A stretch of DNA of 64,000 bases. Origin: Microvirga splendida. GTDB lineage: Bacteria > Pseudomonadota > Alphaproteobacteria > Rhizobiales > Beijerinckiaceae. The stretch covers positions 62,001 through 126,000 of the forward strand of contig NZ_JAELXT010000003.1 in the NCBI RefSeq assembly GCF_016427565.1, given 5' to 3'. Positions 27,197 to 35,747 of this stretch are shown piece by piece (position 1 is the stretch's first letter; every line of letters begins with the position of its first letter). A program made the translations under genes and the position numbers. The notes beneath the pieces were generated by a model. It was not told where the DNA came from, searched no databases, and worked only from the letters and a program-made list of their open reading frames with translations.

Positions 27197-30049
27197 ATGA
27201 CGATCCTCACCCGCTCTCCCAGCACGAAAGCAGGAAACGTCATGGTGCAATCCCTTGCGACTTTTGCCGGCACGGCATTGACTGCGCTCATGGTCTTCGC
27301 GGGCTCTGCCGGAGCCCAGGTCGCGCCTTCGCAGGCGCTGGCACCAACCTCGGATTTCAGTAAGATCTGCACACCGGCTCCCAAACCCTTCCTGACGCGG
27401 GATTGGAGCAAGTGGGACAAGTCGCAGCCGGTTGTCGATCCCGAAGAGATGTATGACGCGGCCGTGGCGTATGCGGAAGGCAGCGCTACTCTCAAGCGCG
27501 ACCCGGTCACGGCGAAACGTCTGCTCGAAGACCTTTCGGAGCGGGCATGGTCGGGGCGAGGCCGGGCGCATTACCGCCTCGGCAAGCTGCTTCTCGACCC
27601 GATTGCAGGACCTGTCGATCCCGAGCGAGCCGCAGCACATCTTGCGACCGCCTCATCCATGCTGAACCTGGATGCGTCCGTTCTCCTGGCCGAGCTGCAT
27701 GAGGAGGGCCGGATCGGGAATGCCAGTCTTGCGGAGGCGGAGCGCCTCCTTCGTGCGGCGTCCACGGCAGGCCATGTGGATGGCCTCCTCGGCCTGGCGC
27801 GGCTTCAGCGCAGCGGACGTCTCGGCACGGCGCCTCAGACCGCAACCAACGACCTCGTCAACCTTGCCCTGCAGTCCCTTCATGGCGACCTGAGCAGAGG
27901 CCGTTGCTCCGCGCTTTACCGTATTGGACTGATCCTCAGCGACGAAAGCCTCGTCCCTGGAGGCGTCCAGGAAGCGATCAAGTGGTTCGAGGCCGGTGCC
28001 CGCCAAGGCGACATCAACGCCGATTTGGCTCTTGCCGAGATTTATCTGCAGGAGCGCGCCAAGGCTGCCCCGGACCGCTTCATCTCTCATCTCGAGCGGG
28101 CCGCGGAAGGCGGAAAGCCGCGTGCCATGACGCTGCTCGGCGAGCGCCTCATGCTCGGAGATAAAGCGCCGAAGGATGTTTCGAAGGGCATCGCATGGCT
28201 GGAGCGGGCCGGCCTCAATGCCGATCCTGAAGCGTATAAGCTTCTTGCGCGGCATTATCGCGGAGAGTTCGGAGCTGGCCAAGATCTGCCGAAGGCTGCA
28301 GATGCCCTCCTGAAAGCGAGCCGGCTGCCGGGTCACAGCACAAGTGTTCTCGTCAATCTTGCGCGGCTCTATGCTGCTGGCGTGAATGGCCAGCCTGATG
28401 TCGGGTCGGCGCTGACTTATTATCGCCAAGCCGCCAATCGGGGCGATGTCGGCGCCCTGACCGACATGGCGAAGCTTCTGCTCAGCCATCCGCAGGAAGG
28501 GCGCCCCGAGGAGCCATTGCGGTTGCTCAAGGAAGCGGCTGCCCGCAACGATCCTGACGCCATGGGCGCTCTTGCGGATCTGTATGCCTGCAGCGCAATC
28601 GTTGCGCCCGATCCCTCTCAGGCGCGGGCCTGGTTGGACCGCGCAGCGGAGATGGGGCATATCCGCAGCATTCTGGCTGTTGCCTCTCAAGATGTTTCTG
28701 ACGAGGCGACAGCCAGGAAGAGCGCAGCCTCCCTCCTTCGCGCCGCGGAGCGAGGCGACCGGGAAAGCATGGTTCTGCTTTCTCATGCCCTGCGCTCGGG
28801 CCAGGGTGTGAAGCAAGATCAAAAAGCGGCCGACCGTTGGCGGGATGCTGCGCTCGCGCCGGGGGAGGGACGATCCCGCGCGCTGCTCCTCATGGCTCGC
28901 AGGATCCTCAGCGGTGAAGAAGAAAATCAGGATGTCGGCGCGGCAAGGACGCTTCTCGAACAGGCTGCACGGGAGGGTGAGCCGGGCGCCCAGTTGGAAC
29001 TCGGCCGTCTTCTGATCGGGCAGCGCGAGAACAGGGCCGATATGCTGCAAGGCGTGCAGCTTCTCCAGGCGGCCGCAGCCTCCGCCAATGCTGCAGCCAT
29101 GCTGGCGCTTTCCGACGTTCCGGGCGAATTGCTCTCCCCGACCGGCAGGAGTGCGCAGGAATGGAAGAGAGCCGCTGCGGAGACGGGCAATGCACGGGCG
29201 GTCATCGCGCTTGCGTCTGCTGCGAAGGAGGATGCGGAAGCGGCACGCTGGCTTGCTCGCGCCGAGGCGAGTCCGGTCTGCGCAACGAGGGATATGATCG
29301 AACTGGCGCAGGCCTATCACAAGGCAGCCGGCCCCCGGCATGATGAACGTGCGCGACACTGGATGGAGAAGGCCATCGGCAATCTCCAGGGCGGCGCAAA
29401 AGATCCTGTAACGTCGTTCATGGCGGGGCGGGCCATGATCGACGGCGTTGGCGGATGGGCCGACAAAGAGGCGGCCATCGCCCATATCAGGTTCGCCGCC
29501 GATGCCGGGCGGGTCGATGCCATGCGGTACCTCGGACGCGGCTACATATCCGGTCAGCTCGGCGAGCGGAACATGCAGATGGCCGTTGAGTGGCTGTCGA
29601 AGGCTATGCACCACGGCGACGGCAGCGTGGCGGCCGATCTGTCCCGCCTTGCCGCCACCCCTGGCGGCGAGGGAGTCGCGGCCGTTGCCGCCCTGAAGAA
29701 GAGCGCGGAGGGCGGCGTTCCATCTGCCATGCGCGAGTACGGCCGCAGCCTGCAGCTCGGGTTGGGGACGTCGCCACAACCGGATGTCGGCGCCTCCTGG
29801 CTGCGAAAGGCTGCAGAAGCCGGTGACATTGCTGCGATGAAGGAGCTTTCGCGGGCCTATGCCTCCGGCTATGGCGTCGAACTTTCGGCCCGCTCCAGCA
29901 CGGAGTGGCTGCAACGTGCCGCACAGGCCGGCGATGCAGAGGCCATGCAAGGCTTGAGCCTCGCCATGACCTTGGGCTTCGGAACGGATGTCGACCCCGT
30001 CGCGGCGCAGGAGTGGTTGAAGACGGCCGAGGGGGCGACCCGGAAGTGA
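27197..30049 (+). CDS. Giant secreted Sel1-repeat protein B
   Basis: A 950-residue paralogue-like protein. The ATG at 27197 has GGAG 7 bases upstream and gives a plausible signal peptide ending near GSAGAQ (~43); GTG at 27137 or ATG at 27143 would add about 20 residues. A short unique N-terminal region (FSKICTPAPKPFLTRDWSKW) precedes continuous Sel1 repeats to the end (EWLQRAAQAGDAEAMQGLSL). No lipobox. It follows protein A by about 70 bases on the same strand. Likely a scaffold in the polysaccharide secretion complex. Confidence 0.85.
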   Translation: MTILTRSPSTKAGNVMVQSLATFAGTALTALMVFAGSAGAQVAPSQALAPTSDFSKICTPAPKPFLTRDWSKWDKSQPVVDPEEMYDAAVAYAEGSATLKRDPVTAKRLLEDLSERAWSGRGRAHYRLGKLLLDPIAGPVDPERAAAHLATASSMLNLDASVLLAELHEEGRIGNASLAEAERLLRAASTAGHVDGLLGLARLQRSGRLGTAPQTATNDLVNLALQSLHGDLSRGRCSALYRIGLILSDESLVPGGVQEAIKWFEAGARQGDINADLALAEIYLQERAKAAPDRFISHLERAAEGGKPRAMTLLGERLMLGDKAPKDVSKGIAWLERAGLNADPEAYKLLARHYRGEFGAGQDLPKAADALLKASRLPGHSTSVLVNLARLYAAGVNGQPDVGSALTYYRQAANRGDVGALTDMAKLLLSHPQEGRPEEPLRLLKEAAARNDPDAMGALADLYACSAIVAPDPSQARAWLDRAAEMGHIRSILAVASQDVSDEATARKSAASLLRAAERGDRESMVLLSHALRSGQGVKQDQKAADRWRDAALAPGEGRSRALLLMARRILSGEEENQDVGAARTLLEQAAREGEPGAQLELGRLLIGQRENRADMLQGVQLLQAAAASANAAAMLALSDVPGELLSPTGRSAQEWKRAAAETGNARAVIALASAAKEDAEAARWLARAEASPVCATRDMIELAQAYHKAAGPRHDERARHWMEKAIGNLQGGAKDPVTSFMAGRAMIDGVGGWADKEAAIAHIRFAADAGRVDAMRYLGRGYISGQLGERNMQMAVEWLSKAMHHGDGSVAADLSRLAATPGGEGVAAVAALKKSAEGGVPSAMREYGRSLQLGLGTSPQPDVGASWLRKAAEAGDIAAMKELSRAYASGYGVELSARSSTEWLQRAAQAGDAEAMQGLSLAMTLGFGTDVDPVAAQEWLKTAEGATRK

Positions 30050-30107
30050 GCCGACCCTTGGAACGCCCAGTGCATGCAGCCGTCTATACAGACCGTAGGA
30101 GAGACAA

Positions 30108-31457
30108 ATGACGAGAGCAGCCCAGATTGTGCTCCTGAGCTCTTTGATCGCGGGCCTTGCGCCCGCGGCGATGGCGGCTTCCAGTTCGGGCAGCGGGTCG
30201 AAGCCGAGATCACCCCAGGCCGCCGTGCCGGCCGCGGCGCCGAGCCAGGCGCAACTCCGGGCCATGTCCACCGTGCGTCTGTTGAAGCTGGGGCAGAAGG
30301 CGCTGACGGCGGAGATGGAAACGCAGGACTTCGTGACAGGCCTCGATGCCGCCAAGATCGCGTCCGCCCGCGGAGACCGTGAGGCGACCCGCCTCATGGC
30401 CAAGATCATGGCTCGCCATCAGATCATTCTCGGCGATGCCGATCGCGCAAAGCTCGAACGGCGCTTCCGGTACGAGGCTCTTCGCGGTGCATCGAGTTCG
30501 GTTCTCGCTGTTGCCGCCATGTATGACCGCGGCGACGGTGTTCCGGCCGATACGAAGAAGGCGGCGGAATGGTACCTGTGGGCTGCACGAGTCGGGCACG
30601 AGCGAGGCATGGCACATGCGGCCTATGCCTATGGTACGGGACGTGGGCTCGAGCGCGACGAAGCGACAGCCCTGAAGTGGCTGGAAGGCGTGAATGAGGG
30701 GCGCCAGCGGAGCACCCTTCTCGACATCGGATGGGCTCTCGTACTGGGCACGGAAGGGGTAAAGGACATGCCGTCCGCTCTCCGGTTCTTCGAACGCGCG
30801 GCACAGATCAAGCCCAGCACTGTCTATCAGGTTGCTCTCGATCTCGAGAGAGGGACGCGCGGTATCCAGGATCGCGACGCTGCGGGCCACCTGATCCGGG
30901 TTGCCGCCGAGCGGGGCGACAGTGGCGCGGCCACTCATCTCGCCAATGCACTTTCCGGCAGTACGGATGTGGAAGATCGGCGGCGCGCGGTGCAGTGGTA
31001 CAGCCTTGCCGCGCAGGACAAGGACAATGTTGCCGCTGGGCAAAGCCTCTCGCGTCTGCTTGCGCTGCGGCCGTCCGGAGAGCTCGTCTCCGAGATTGTC
31101 GCAGCCCTGGAGAAAGCGAGGGCGGCGGGAAACACCGAAGCTCTCATTGGCTTGGCGCATGCCTACTCGGAAGGAATCGGAGCCGATGCTTCGCCAGAGA
31201 AGGCGGCCGCCCTGCTGCAGGAGGCCTCAGATGCGGGGAGTCCCGAAGCGAAGTATAAGCTGGGACTCATGTATCAATCGGGGGTAGGCGTCACGGCCGA
31301 TCTCGGCAAGGCCGTCGAACTCATGACGAGCGCTCGGGAGAGCGGCTATCCTCTCGCCGCCGTGGCGCTGAGTTCAATGACCGAGCCGGGCACGACGAAC
31401 TCCGTCAAGGAGCCGGCCAAAGCCACGGACCAAGCAAGCGAAGCGACCGTGCAGTGA
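30108..31457 (+). CDS. Secreted Sel1-repeat protein C
   Basis: A 449-residue protein with a signal peptide ending near AAMAAS (~24), a Ser/Pro/Ala-rich linker (~25-50) and about ten Sel1 repeats (EWYLWAARVGHERGMAHAAY; AKYKLGLMYQSGVGVTADL). Its size is close to that of Pseudomonas AlgK, making it the nearest positional analogue, but it also lacks a lipobox Cys. The ribosome site AGGAGAG lies shortly before the ATG. It is the last gene of the apparent algD operon; no clear terminator follows. Confidence 0.85.
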   Translation: MTRAAQIVLLSSLIAGLAPAAMAASSSGSGSKPRSPQAAVPAAAPSQAQLRAMSTVRLLKLGQKALTAEMETQDFVTGLDAAKIASARGDREATRLMAKIMARHQIILGDADRAKLERRFRYEALRGASSSVLAVAAMYDRGDGVPADTKKAAEWYLWAARVGHERGMAHAAYAYGTGRGLERDEATALKWLEGVNEGRQRSTLLDIGWALVLGTEGVKDMPSALRFFERAAQIKPSTVYQVALDLERGTRGIQDRDAAGHLIRVAAERGDSGAATHLANALSGSTDVEDRRRAVQWYSLAAQDKDNVAAGQSLSRLLALRPSGELVSEIVAALEKARAAGNTEALIGLAHAYSEGIGADASPEKAAALLQEASDAGSPEAKYKLGLMYQSGVGVTADLGKAVELMTSARESGYPLAAVALSSMTEPGTTNSVKEPAKATDQASEATVQ

Positions 31458-31854
31458 TCTAGGTCCGCTAGAAAAACGGCTTGTGGCTATCATTCATTGA
31501 ACCATGTGATGCAGCACATGCCGGATGCTCCGTGCTCGTTTCCGCATCAGGAACAGGCCTTTGCTCCCCTGCTAAAATGAACTGCTCTTTTTGAGCGAAT
31601 GTTGTTTTATCCATGTAGATAGGGAGATGATCATCTCATTGAGAAAGTATGCAGATATAGAGTGTATTTATTGAGGTGCTGACTACAGAACCACTCCACA
31701 TGCGACGATCAAGATTAACTTTGAACGGTCATCATGCCTGACCGATCTGCTTTTTCTACCTCCTAAGCATAGTTATTTACCTCTTTATCAGGGGTAGCTA
31801 GCAGGCCGCTAAATTGTAGAATTGGAGGTAATCTCTGCGGAAAAGGCACAAAAC
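31458..31854. other. AT-rich intergenic region after the alg operon
   Basis: About 400 bases without a credible gene and no obvious T-tailed hairpin for the upstream operon. It contains two short dyads: CATGTG-N6-CACATG (31503-31520) and the perfect 14-base palindrome GAGATGATCATCTC (31624-31637), 218 bases before the regulator start. Either may be an operator. Confidence 0.45.
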
Positions 31855-32637
31855 ATGTCGAACCTGTTGCCGGTCACCACTGTCTTGGGCTGCAAGAACT
31901 CCATGCTCCGTGAAGGCTTGAAGCACGTTCTCTCAAGCACGCGCTTCAAGTTGCATTCGGAGAGTATGACGCGCGGCGAAATCGTTCTGGATCAGAACCT
32001 GCCGGGTTCGTCACTTCTCGTCATTCTCGATGCCAATCTCTATCCATCGAGACTGGCTGATGGGGTAGGCTCGATCAAAGAGCGGTATCCTCATGCACGA
32101 GTAGTCGTTCTCTCCGACAGCTTCGTTCTCGACGACATGACCTTGGCGTTTCAATCTGGGGCGGACGGCTATTGCCTCACGACGACAGGATGCGAGGCCC
32201 TGATCAAGTACCTTGATCTTGTCATGCTGGGCGAGGTGGTTTTCCCGTCGGCTGCATTCCTTCATGCCATCTCGGACGTCCGATCCGAGAATGATGCTTG
32301 GAAGGAGACGTCGGTGATCACGGTTCCTCCCACTCATGCGCCTGTGGGCTTTGAGAGCCACGAGTCGCCCATACGAACGCTTTCGAGCAGGGAAGCCGAA
32401 ATACTTCAGTGCCTCATGCAGGGAGCGCCCAACAAGGTGATCGCGCGCAAGCTCGATGTCGCTGAGGCAACGGTCAAGGTGCACATCAAAGCTATCCTCC
32501 GCAAGATCCGGGTTGCCAATCGGACGCAGGCGGCCATGTGGGCCGTCAGTCATCTCTCCGGTGGTGCAGGTGACGACGCGTCGCTCCTTTCCGGTGACAA
32601 ACTGTCGATACAAGGTGCTCGCTCGGGCGCATTCTAA
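31855..32637 (+). CDS. LuxR/NarL-type regulator with degenerate receiver domain (1)
   Basis: A 260-residue two-domain protein: receiver-like (~5-125) plus C-terminal LuxR helix-turn-helix (LSSREAEILQCLMQGAPNKV, then IARKLDVAEATVKVHIKAIL). The receiver keeps an Asp at the phosphorylation strand (VILDANLYP), but the usual acidic pair after strand 1 is CKN and the switch Lys is replaced (GYCLTTTG). Phosphorylation-independent control is therefore likely. The ATG at 31855 follows AAAAGG by 8 bases. It sits just downstream of the alg operon and is a plausible regulator of it. Confidence 0.85.
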   Translation: MSNLLPVTTVLGCKNSMLREGLKHVLSSTRFKLHSESMTRGEIVLDQNLPGSSLLVILDANLYPSRLADGVGSIKERYPHARVVVLSDSFVLDDMTLAFQSGADGYCLTTTGCEALIKYLDLVMLGEVVFPSAAFLHAISDVRSENDAWKETSVITVPPTHAPVGFESHESPIRTLSSREAEILQCLMQGAPNKVIARKLDVAEATVKVHIKAILRKIRVANRTQAAMWAVSHLSGGAGDDASLLSGDKLSIQGARSGAF

Positions 32638-33131
32638 ACATGCGCGTTCATGGATGAAACTCATTGGAAAATGCCGGCACGATTGACTTGTCGTGCCAGT
32701 CCCTGAAGCTGTCGTGGTGGGGCCTCTCTGAGAGGAAATAGCACCGCGAGAGCGTAGCGCCAGCATGCCCTGCTGAACCGCATCCTGCGTGCGAGTGGGA
32801 GAACAGGCGGGCACTGGATTGCCTGAAGAGAGAGTGCCTTGTTTTGCACTAACGTGCCTAGCCCCTAAGGCGCCAGGCAGATCCCCTGCGGCTATAACAT
32901 TCCTTAGCAGTTGATGGTCAGTACTATTCAGTTTCCCATGCCGCAAATCGTCGACAGGTAACTATGTAATACATGAATTACGTTACAGAATATCTATTTA
33001 TACCTTTTGATGAATGATTGTTAAAAAGTTTTGAATGGGCATTGATTGCTTCTAATAAGATTATAAGCTAGATAACTTAAGGGAATATTTACTTTTTGCC
33101 TCACCGAATCAAGACCAGAAAGGCATCTGCA
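32638..33131. other. AT-rich intergenic region between the two LuxR regulators
   Basis: About 490 bases. The second half (from ~32940) is strongly AT-rich, suggesting a regulated promoter for the second regulator. No gene, clear terminator or repeat array is visible. Confidence 0.5.
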
Positions 33132-33953
33132 ATGCGGAACAGCTACGATCTTGATAGCCTTCCTCATCCAGGGGCCTCTTCGGCCAAGGATGTTGCATAT
33201 TCCAGGTATATGGAGTTGGCACGTTCGGTTGAGCCCTCATCGGCAGACCACGCTGCCATCAGACCTATCAGGACATTTCTCGTCGAGCCGAACGCCCTGT
33301 TAAGGGAGGGGCTGAGACGAATTCTGTCGGAAACGGTCTATGCCCCTTCGGTTGCGGCAGGAAGCCTCGATGAGGTCAGCTCCCAGTGCGGTCCCGACAG
33401 CGGTACGGTTGTTCTCATTGCCGATGCGAGCCGGGATCACGAGGAGCTTTGCCGCCAGACGAAGCTGCTGAAAGAGCAGAACCCGAACGCAAAAGTGATC
33501 ATGCTGGTCGAACAATACGACCTAGCCAACGTGCTCACGGCCTTCCGTTCGGGTGCGGATGCCTACCTCAAGAAGACAATATCTTATGAGGTGCTCGTCA
33601 AGTCGCTGGATCTCGTCCTCCTGGGAGAGGCCATCTTCCCCGGTGCGATCCTCGATCTCCTGCGCGATCAGGAGGCTCGTGAGGAGCAGAGCAAGCAGGC
33701 TTCGGCCCCGGAAGGGCCGCAGGAGCTGAGCCCTCCGGCAAAGGGCCTGTCCGTCCGGGAGACCGTCATCCTGCGGTGCCTGATGGACGGCGACTCGAAC
33801 AAGATCATTGCGCGCAAGTTCGACATCACGGAAGCGACCGTGAAAGTCCACGTCAAAGCCATCCTGCGGAAGATCCAGGCCAAGAACCGCACTCAAGCGG
33901 CAATCTGGGCTGCGAGCCACCTGTCTGCGAGCCGGGGGGCCACCGCCAGTTAG
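33132..33953 (+). CDS. LuxR/NarL-type regulator with degenerate receiver domain (2)
   Basis: A 273-residue paralogue of the preceding regulator. An N-terminal extension of about 50 residues precedes the receiver-like domain (RTFLVEPNALLREGLRRILS), then comes the LuxR helix-turn-helix (LSVRETVILRCLMDGDSNKI, then IARKFDITEATVKVHVKAIL). The acidic pair is reduced to EP; an Asp (LIADAS) and the switch Lys (AYLKKT) remain, so it is less degenerate than its neighbour. The HTHs of the two are nearly the same, implying overlapping DNA targets. The ATG at 33132 is used; a TTG upstream is less likely. Confidence 0.85.
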   Translation: MRNSYDLDSLPHPGASSAKDVAYSRYMELARSVEPSSADHAAIRPIRTFLVEPNALLREGLRRILSETVYAPSVAAGSLDEVSSQCGPDSGTVVLIADASRDHEELCRQTKLLKEQNPNAKVIMLVEQYDLANVLTAFRSGADAYLKKTISYEVLVKSLDLVLLGEAIFPGAILDLLRDQEAREEQSKQASAPEGPQELSPPAKGLSVRETVILRCLMDGDSNKIIARKFDITEATVKVHVKAILRKIQAKNRTQAAIWAASHLSASRGATAS

Positions 33954-33980
33954 TGCGCTCGTAGCTCAAGAGAGTCGTTC

Positions 33981-34007
33981 AAGGGAGCCTCCGGCTCCCT
34001 TTCTTTT
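33981..34007 (+). terminator. Rho-independent terminator after the second LuxR regulator
   Basis: AAGGGAGCC pairs with GGCTCCCTT around a short TCC-type loop (33981-34002), followed by TCTTTT. It lies 27 bases after the regulator stop and before the convergent GMC oxidoreductase. Confidence 0.8.
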
Positions 34008-34037
34008 ATGAGCGATCAAACCGGGATGTCCTGTGGC

Positions 34038-35678
34038 TCATGCCGAGCGAAGGACGGGAGCCTGATCCCTCGCCTGGTCCTCGAGGATCATGGCGGCTCC
34101 CTTGTCGGCAATCATCAGCGTGGGGGAGTTGGTGTTTCCGCTTGTGATCGCCGGCATGACGGAGGCATCGATCACGCGAAGCCCTTCGATGCCCCGGACC
34201 CTCAGGCGCGCATCCGTCACGGCCATGGGATCGCTGTCGGTGCCCATTTTGGCGGTGCCGACAGGGTGGAAAATCGTGGTGCCGATATCGCGTGCGCCGT
34301 TCAGCAGTTCGTCGTCCGTGGTGAGTTGAGCCCCGGGCTTGTACTCCTCGGGGCGGTACTTCTGCAGCGCCGGCATGGCCACGATGCTGCGGACGAGGCG
34401 CAGGGCATCCACGGCCACCCGCTGGTCCTCTTCCGTCGAGAGATAGTTCGGACGAATGGCCGGCGGCTCTCCCGCCTTGCCGCTGCGGATCCGAACTGTC
34501 CCGCGGCTGGTGGGCCGCAGATTGCACACGCTCGCCGTGAAGGCCGGGAAGGGGTGCGGATCCTCGCCGAACTTGTCGAGCGAGAGGGGCTGGATGTGGA
34601 ACTGGAGGTTCGGGGTGGCGTAATCCGGCGAGGAGCGGGTGAAGGCCCCCAGCTGCGAGGGTGCCATGGTGAGCGGCCCCCGGCGAAAGAGGGCGTATTC
34701 GAGCGCCATTTGGCCCTTCTTGACCAGAGAGCGGTATTGCTCGTTGAGGGTCGGTACACCGCTGACCTTGTAGATGGGCCGTAGCTGGAGGTGGTCCTGG
34801 AGGTTCTCGCCAACCCCCGGCAGGTGATGGACCACCTCGATGCCATGCTCCTGCAGGAAGGCGCCGTTGCCGATGCCGGACAGCTGCAGAAGCTGCGGCG
34901 ACGCGATGGCGCCGGCTGACAGAATGACCTCCTTGCGAGCCAGGATGCGCCGCGAGTGGCCATTCTGCCGGATCTCCACGCCGATGGCGCGCTTTCCCTC
35001 GAAGAGGATGCGCGTGGCATGGGCGTGGGTTTCCACCTTCAGGTTGGGGCGCGACAGCGCCGGTCTGAGAAAGCCCCGGGCCGCCGACCAGCGCCGCCCG
35101 TTCTTCTGGTTCACGTGAAAATACGAAATGCCCTCGTTGCTGCCGGTGTTGAAGTCGCTGACGCGCGGGATGCCGGCTTCCACCGCAGCCTCGATGAAGG
35201 AGTCCAGAATCTGCCATTTCATGCGGGGCGCCTCGACACGCCATTCGCCGCCCGTGCCGTGATGCTCGCCCGCACCCAGGTAGTGATCGAGATGGTGGCG
35301 GAAGATCGGCCTCACGTCATCCCAGCCCCAGCCCTCAAGGCCCATCTGGCGCCAGTTGTCATAATCCTCGCGCTGGCCGCGCATGTAGATCATGGCATTG
35401 ATGGCGGAGCACCCACCCAGAACCTTGCCGCGGGGATAGTTCAGGATGCGGCCGTTCAGGCCGGTCTCGGCCTCGGTCTTGAACATCCAGTCGGCGCGGG
35501 GATTGCCGATGGCGAACAGATAACCGACCGGGATGTGAAACCAGATCCAGTTGTCCTTGCCGCCGGCCTCGAGCAGGCAGATCGCGTTGCGCGGATCCTT
35601 GGACAGGCGGTTGGCAAGAACGCAGCCGGCCGAGCCGGCACCGATAATGACGTAATCGAATGTTTCGCTGTCTGGCAT
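34038..35678 (-). CDS. GMC-family FAD oxidoreductase (choline/alcohol dehydrogenase-like)
   Basis: A 546-residue flavoprotein. The N-terminal FAD-binding motif is DYVIIGAGSAGCVLANRLS, the GMC signature 1 is YPRGKVLGGCSAINAMIYMR, signature 2 is GAIASPQLLQLSGIG, and the C-terminal active-site region HPVGTAKMG...NTNSPTLMIADKGA holds the His/Asn pair. It oxidises an alcohol, possibly choline-like, but the substrate cannot be deduced. The ATG at 35678 is chosen over an upstream TTG. It follows the liv operon on the same strand, separated by a hairpin. Confidence 0.88.
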   Translation of the reverse strand: MPDSETFDYVIIGAGSAGCVLANRLSKDPRNAICLLEAGGKDNWIWFHIPVGYLFAIGNPRADWMFKTEAETGLNGRILNYPRGKVLGGCSAINAMIYMRGQREDYDNWRQMGLEGWGWDDVRPIFRHHLDHYLGAGEHHGTGGEWRVEAPRMKWQILDSFIEAAVEAGIPRVSDFNTGSNEGISYFHVNQKNGRRWSAARGFLRPALSRPNLKVETHAHATRILFEGKRAIGVEIRQNGHSRRILARKEVILSAGAIASPQLLQLSGIGNGAFLQEHGIEVVHHLPGVGENLQDHLQLRPIYKVSGVPTLNEQYRSLVKKGQMALEYALFRRGPLTMAPSQLGAFTRSSPDYATPNLQFHIQPLSLDKFGEDPHPFPAFTASVCNLRPTSRGTVRIRSGKAGEPPAIRPNYLSTEEDQRVAVDALRLVRSIVAMPALQKYRPEEYKPGAQLTTDDELLNGARDIGTTIFHPVGTAKMGTDSDPMAVTDARLRVRGIEGLRVIDASVMPAITSGNTNSPTLMIADKGAAMILEDQARDQAPVLRSA

Positions 35679-35698
35679 GGTCCAGCTCAATAGAATGA

Positions 35699-35726
35699 GC
35701 CGGCGTTCTCTGCTGAGAGCGCCGGC
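35699..35726 (-). terminator. Hairpin between livM and the GMC oxidoreductase gene
   Basis: GCCGGCGTTCTC pairs with GAGAGCGCCGGC (one G-U) around TGCT. There is no strong T-run, so it may act as a weak terminator or as 3'-end protection for the liv transcript. Confidence 0.45.
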
Positions 35727-35747
35727 AGGGTCCCGATGCCCCTGAAG

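Noticed and set aside
27653..30409. A 918-codon antisense frame across the second and third Sel1 proteins
   Set aside because: Artefact of GC-rich codon use; it spans the gap between two real genes and has no protein-like repeats of its own.
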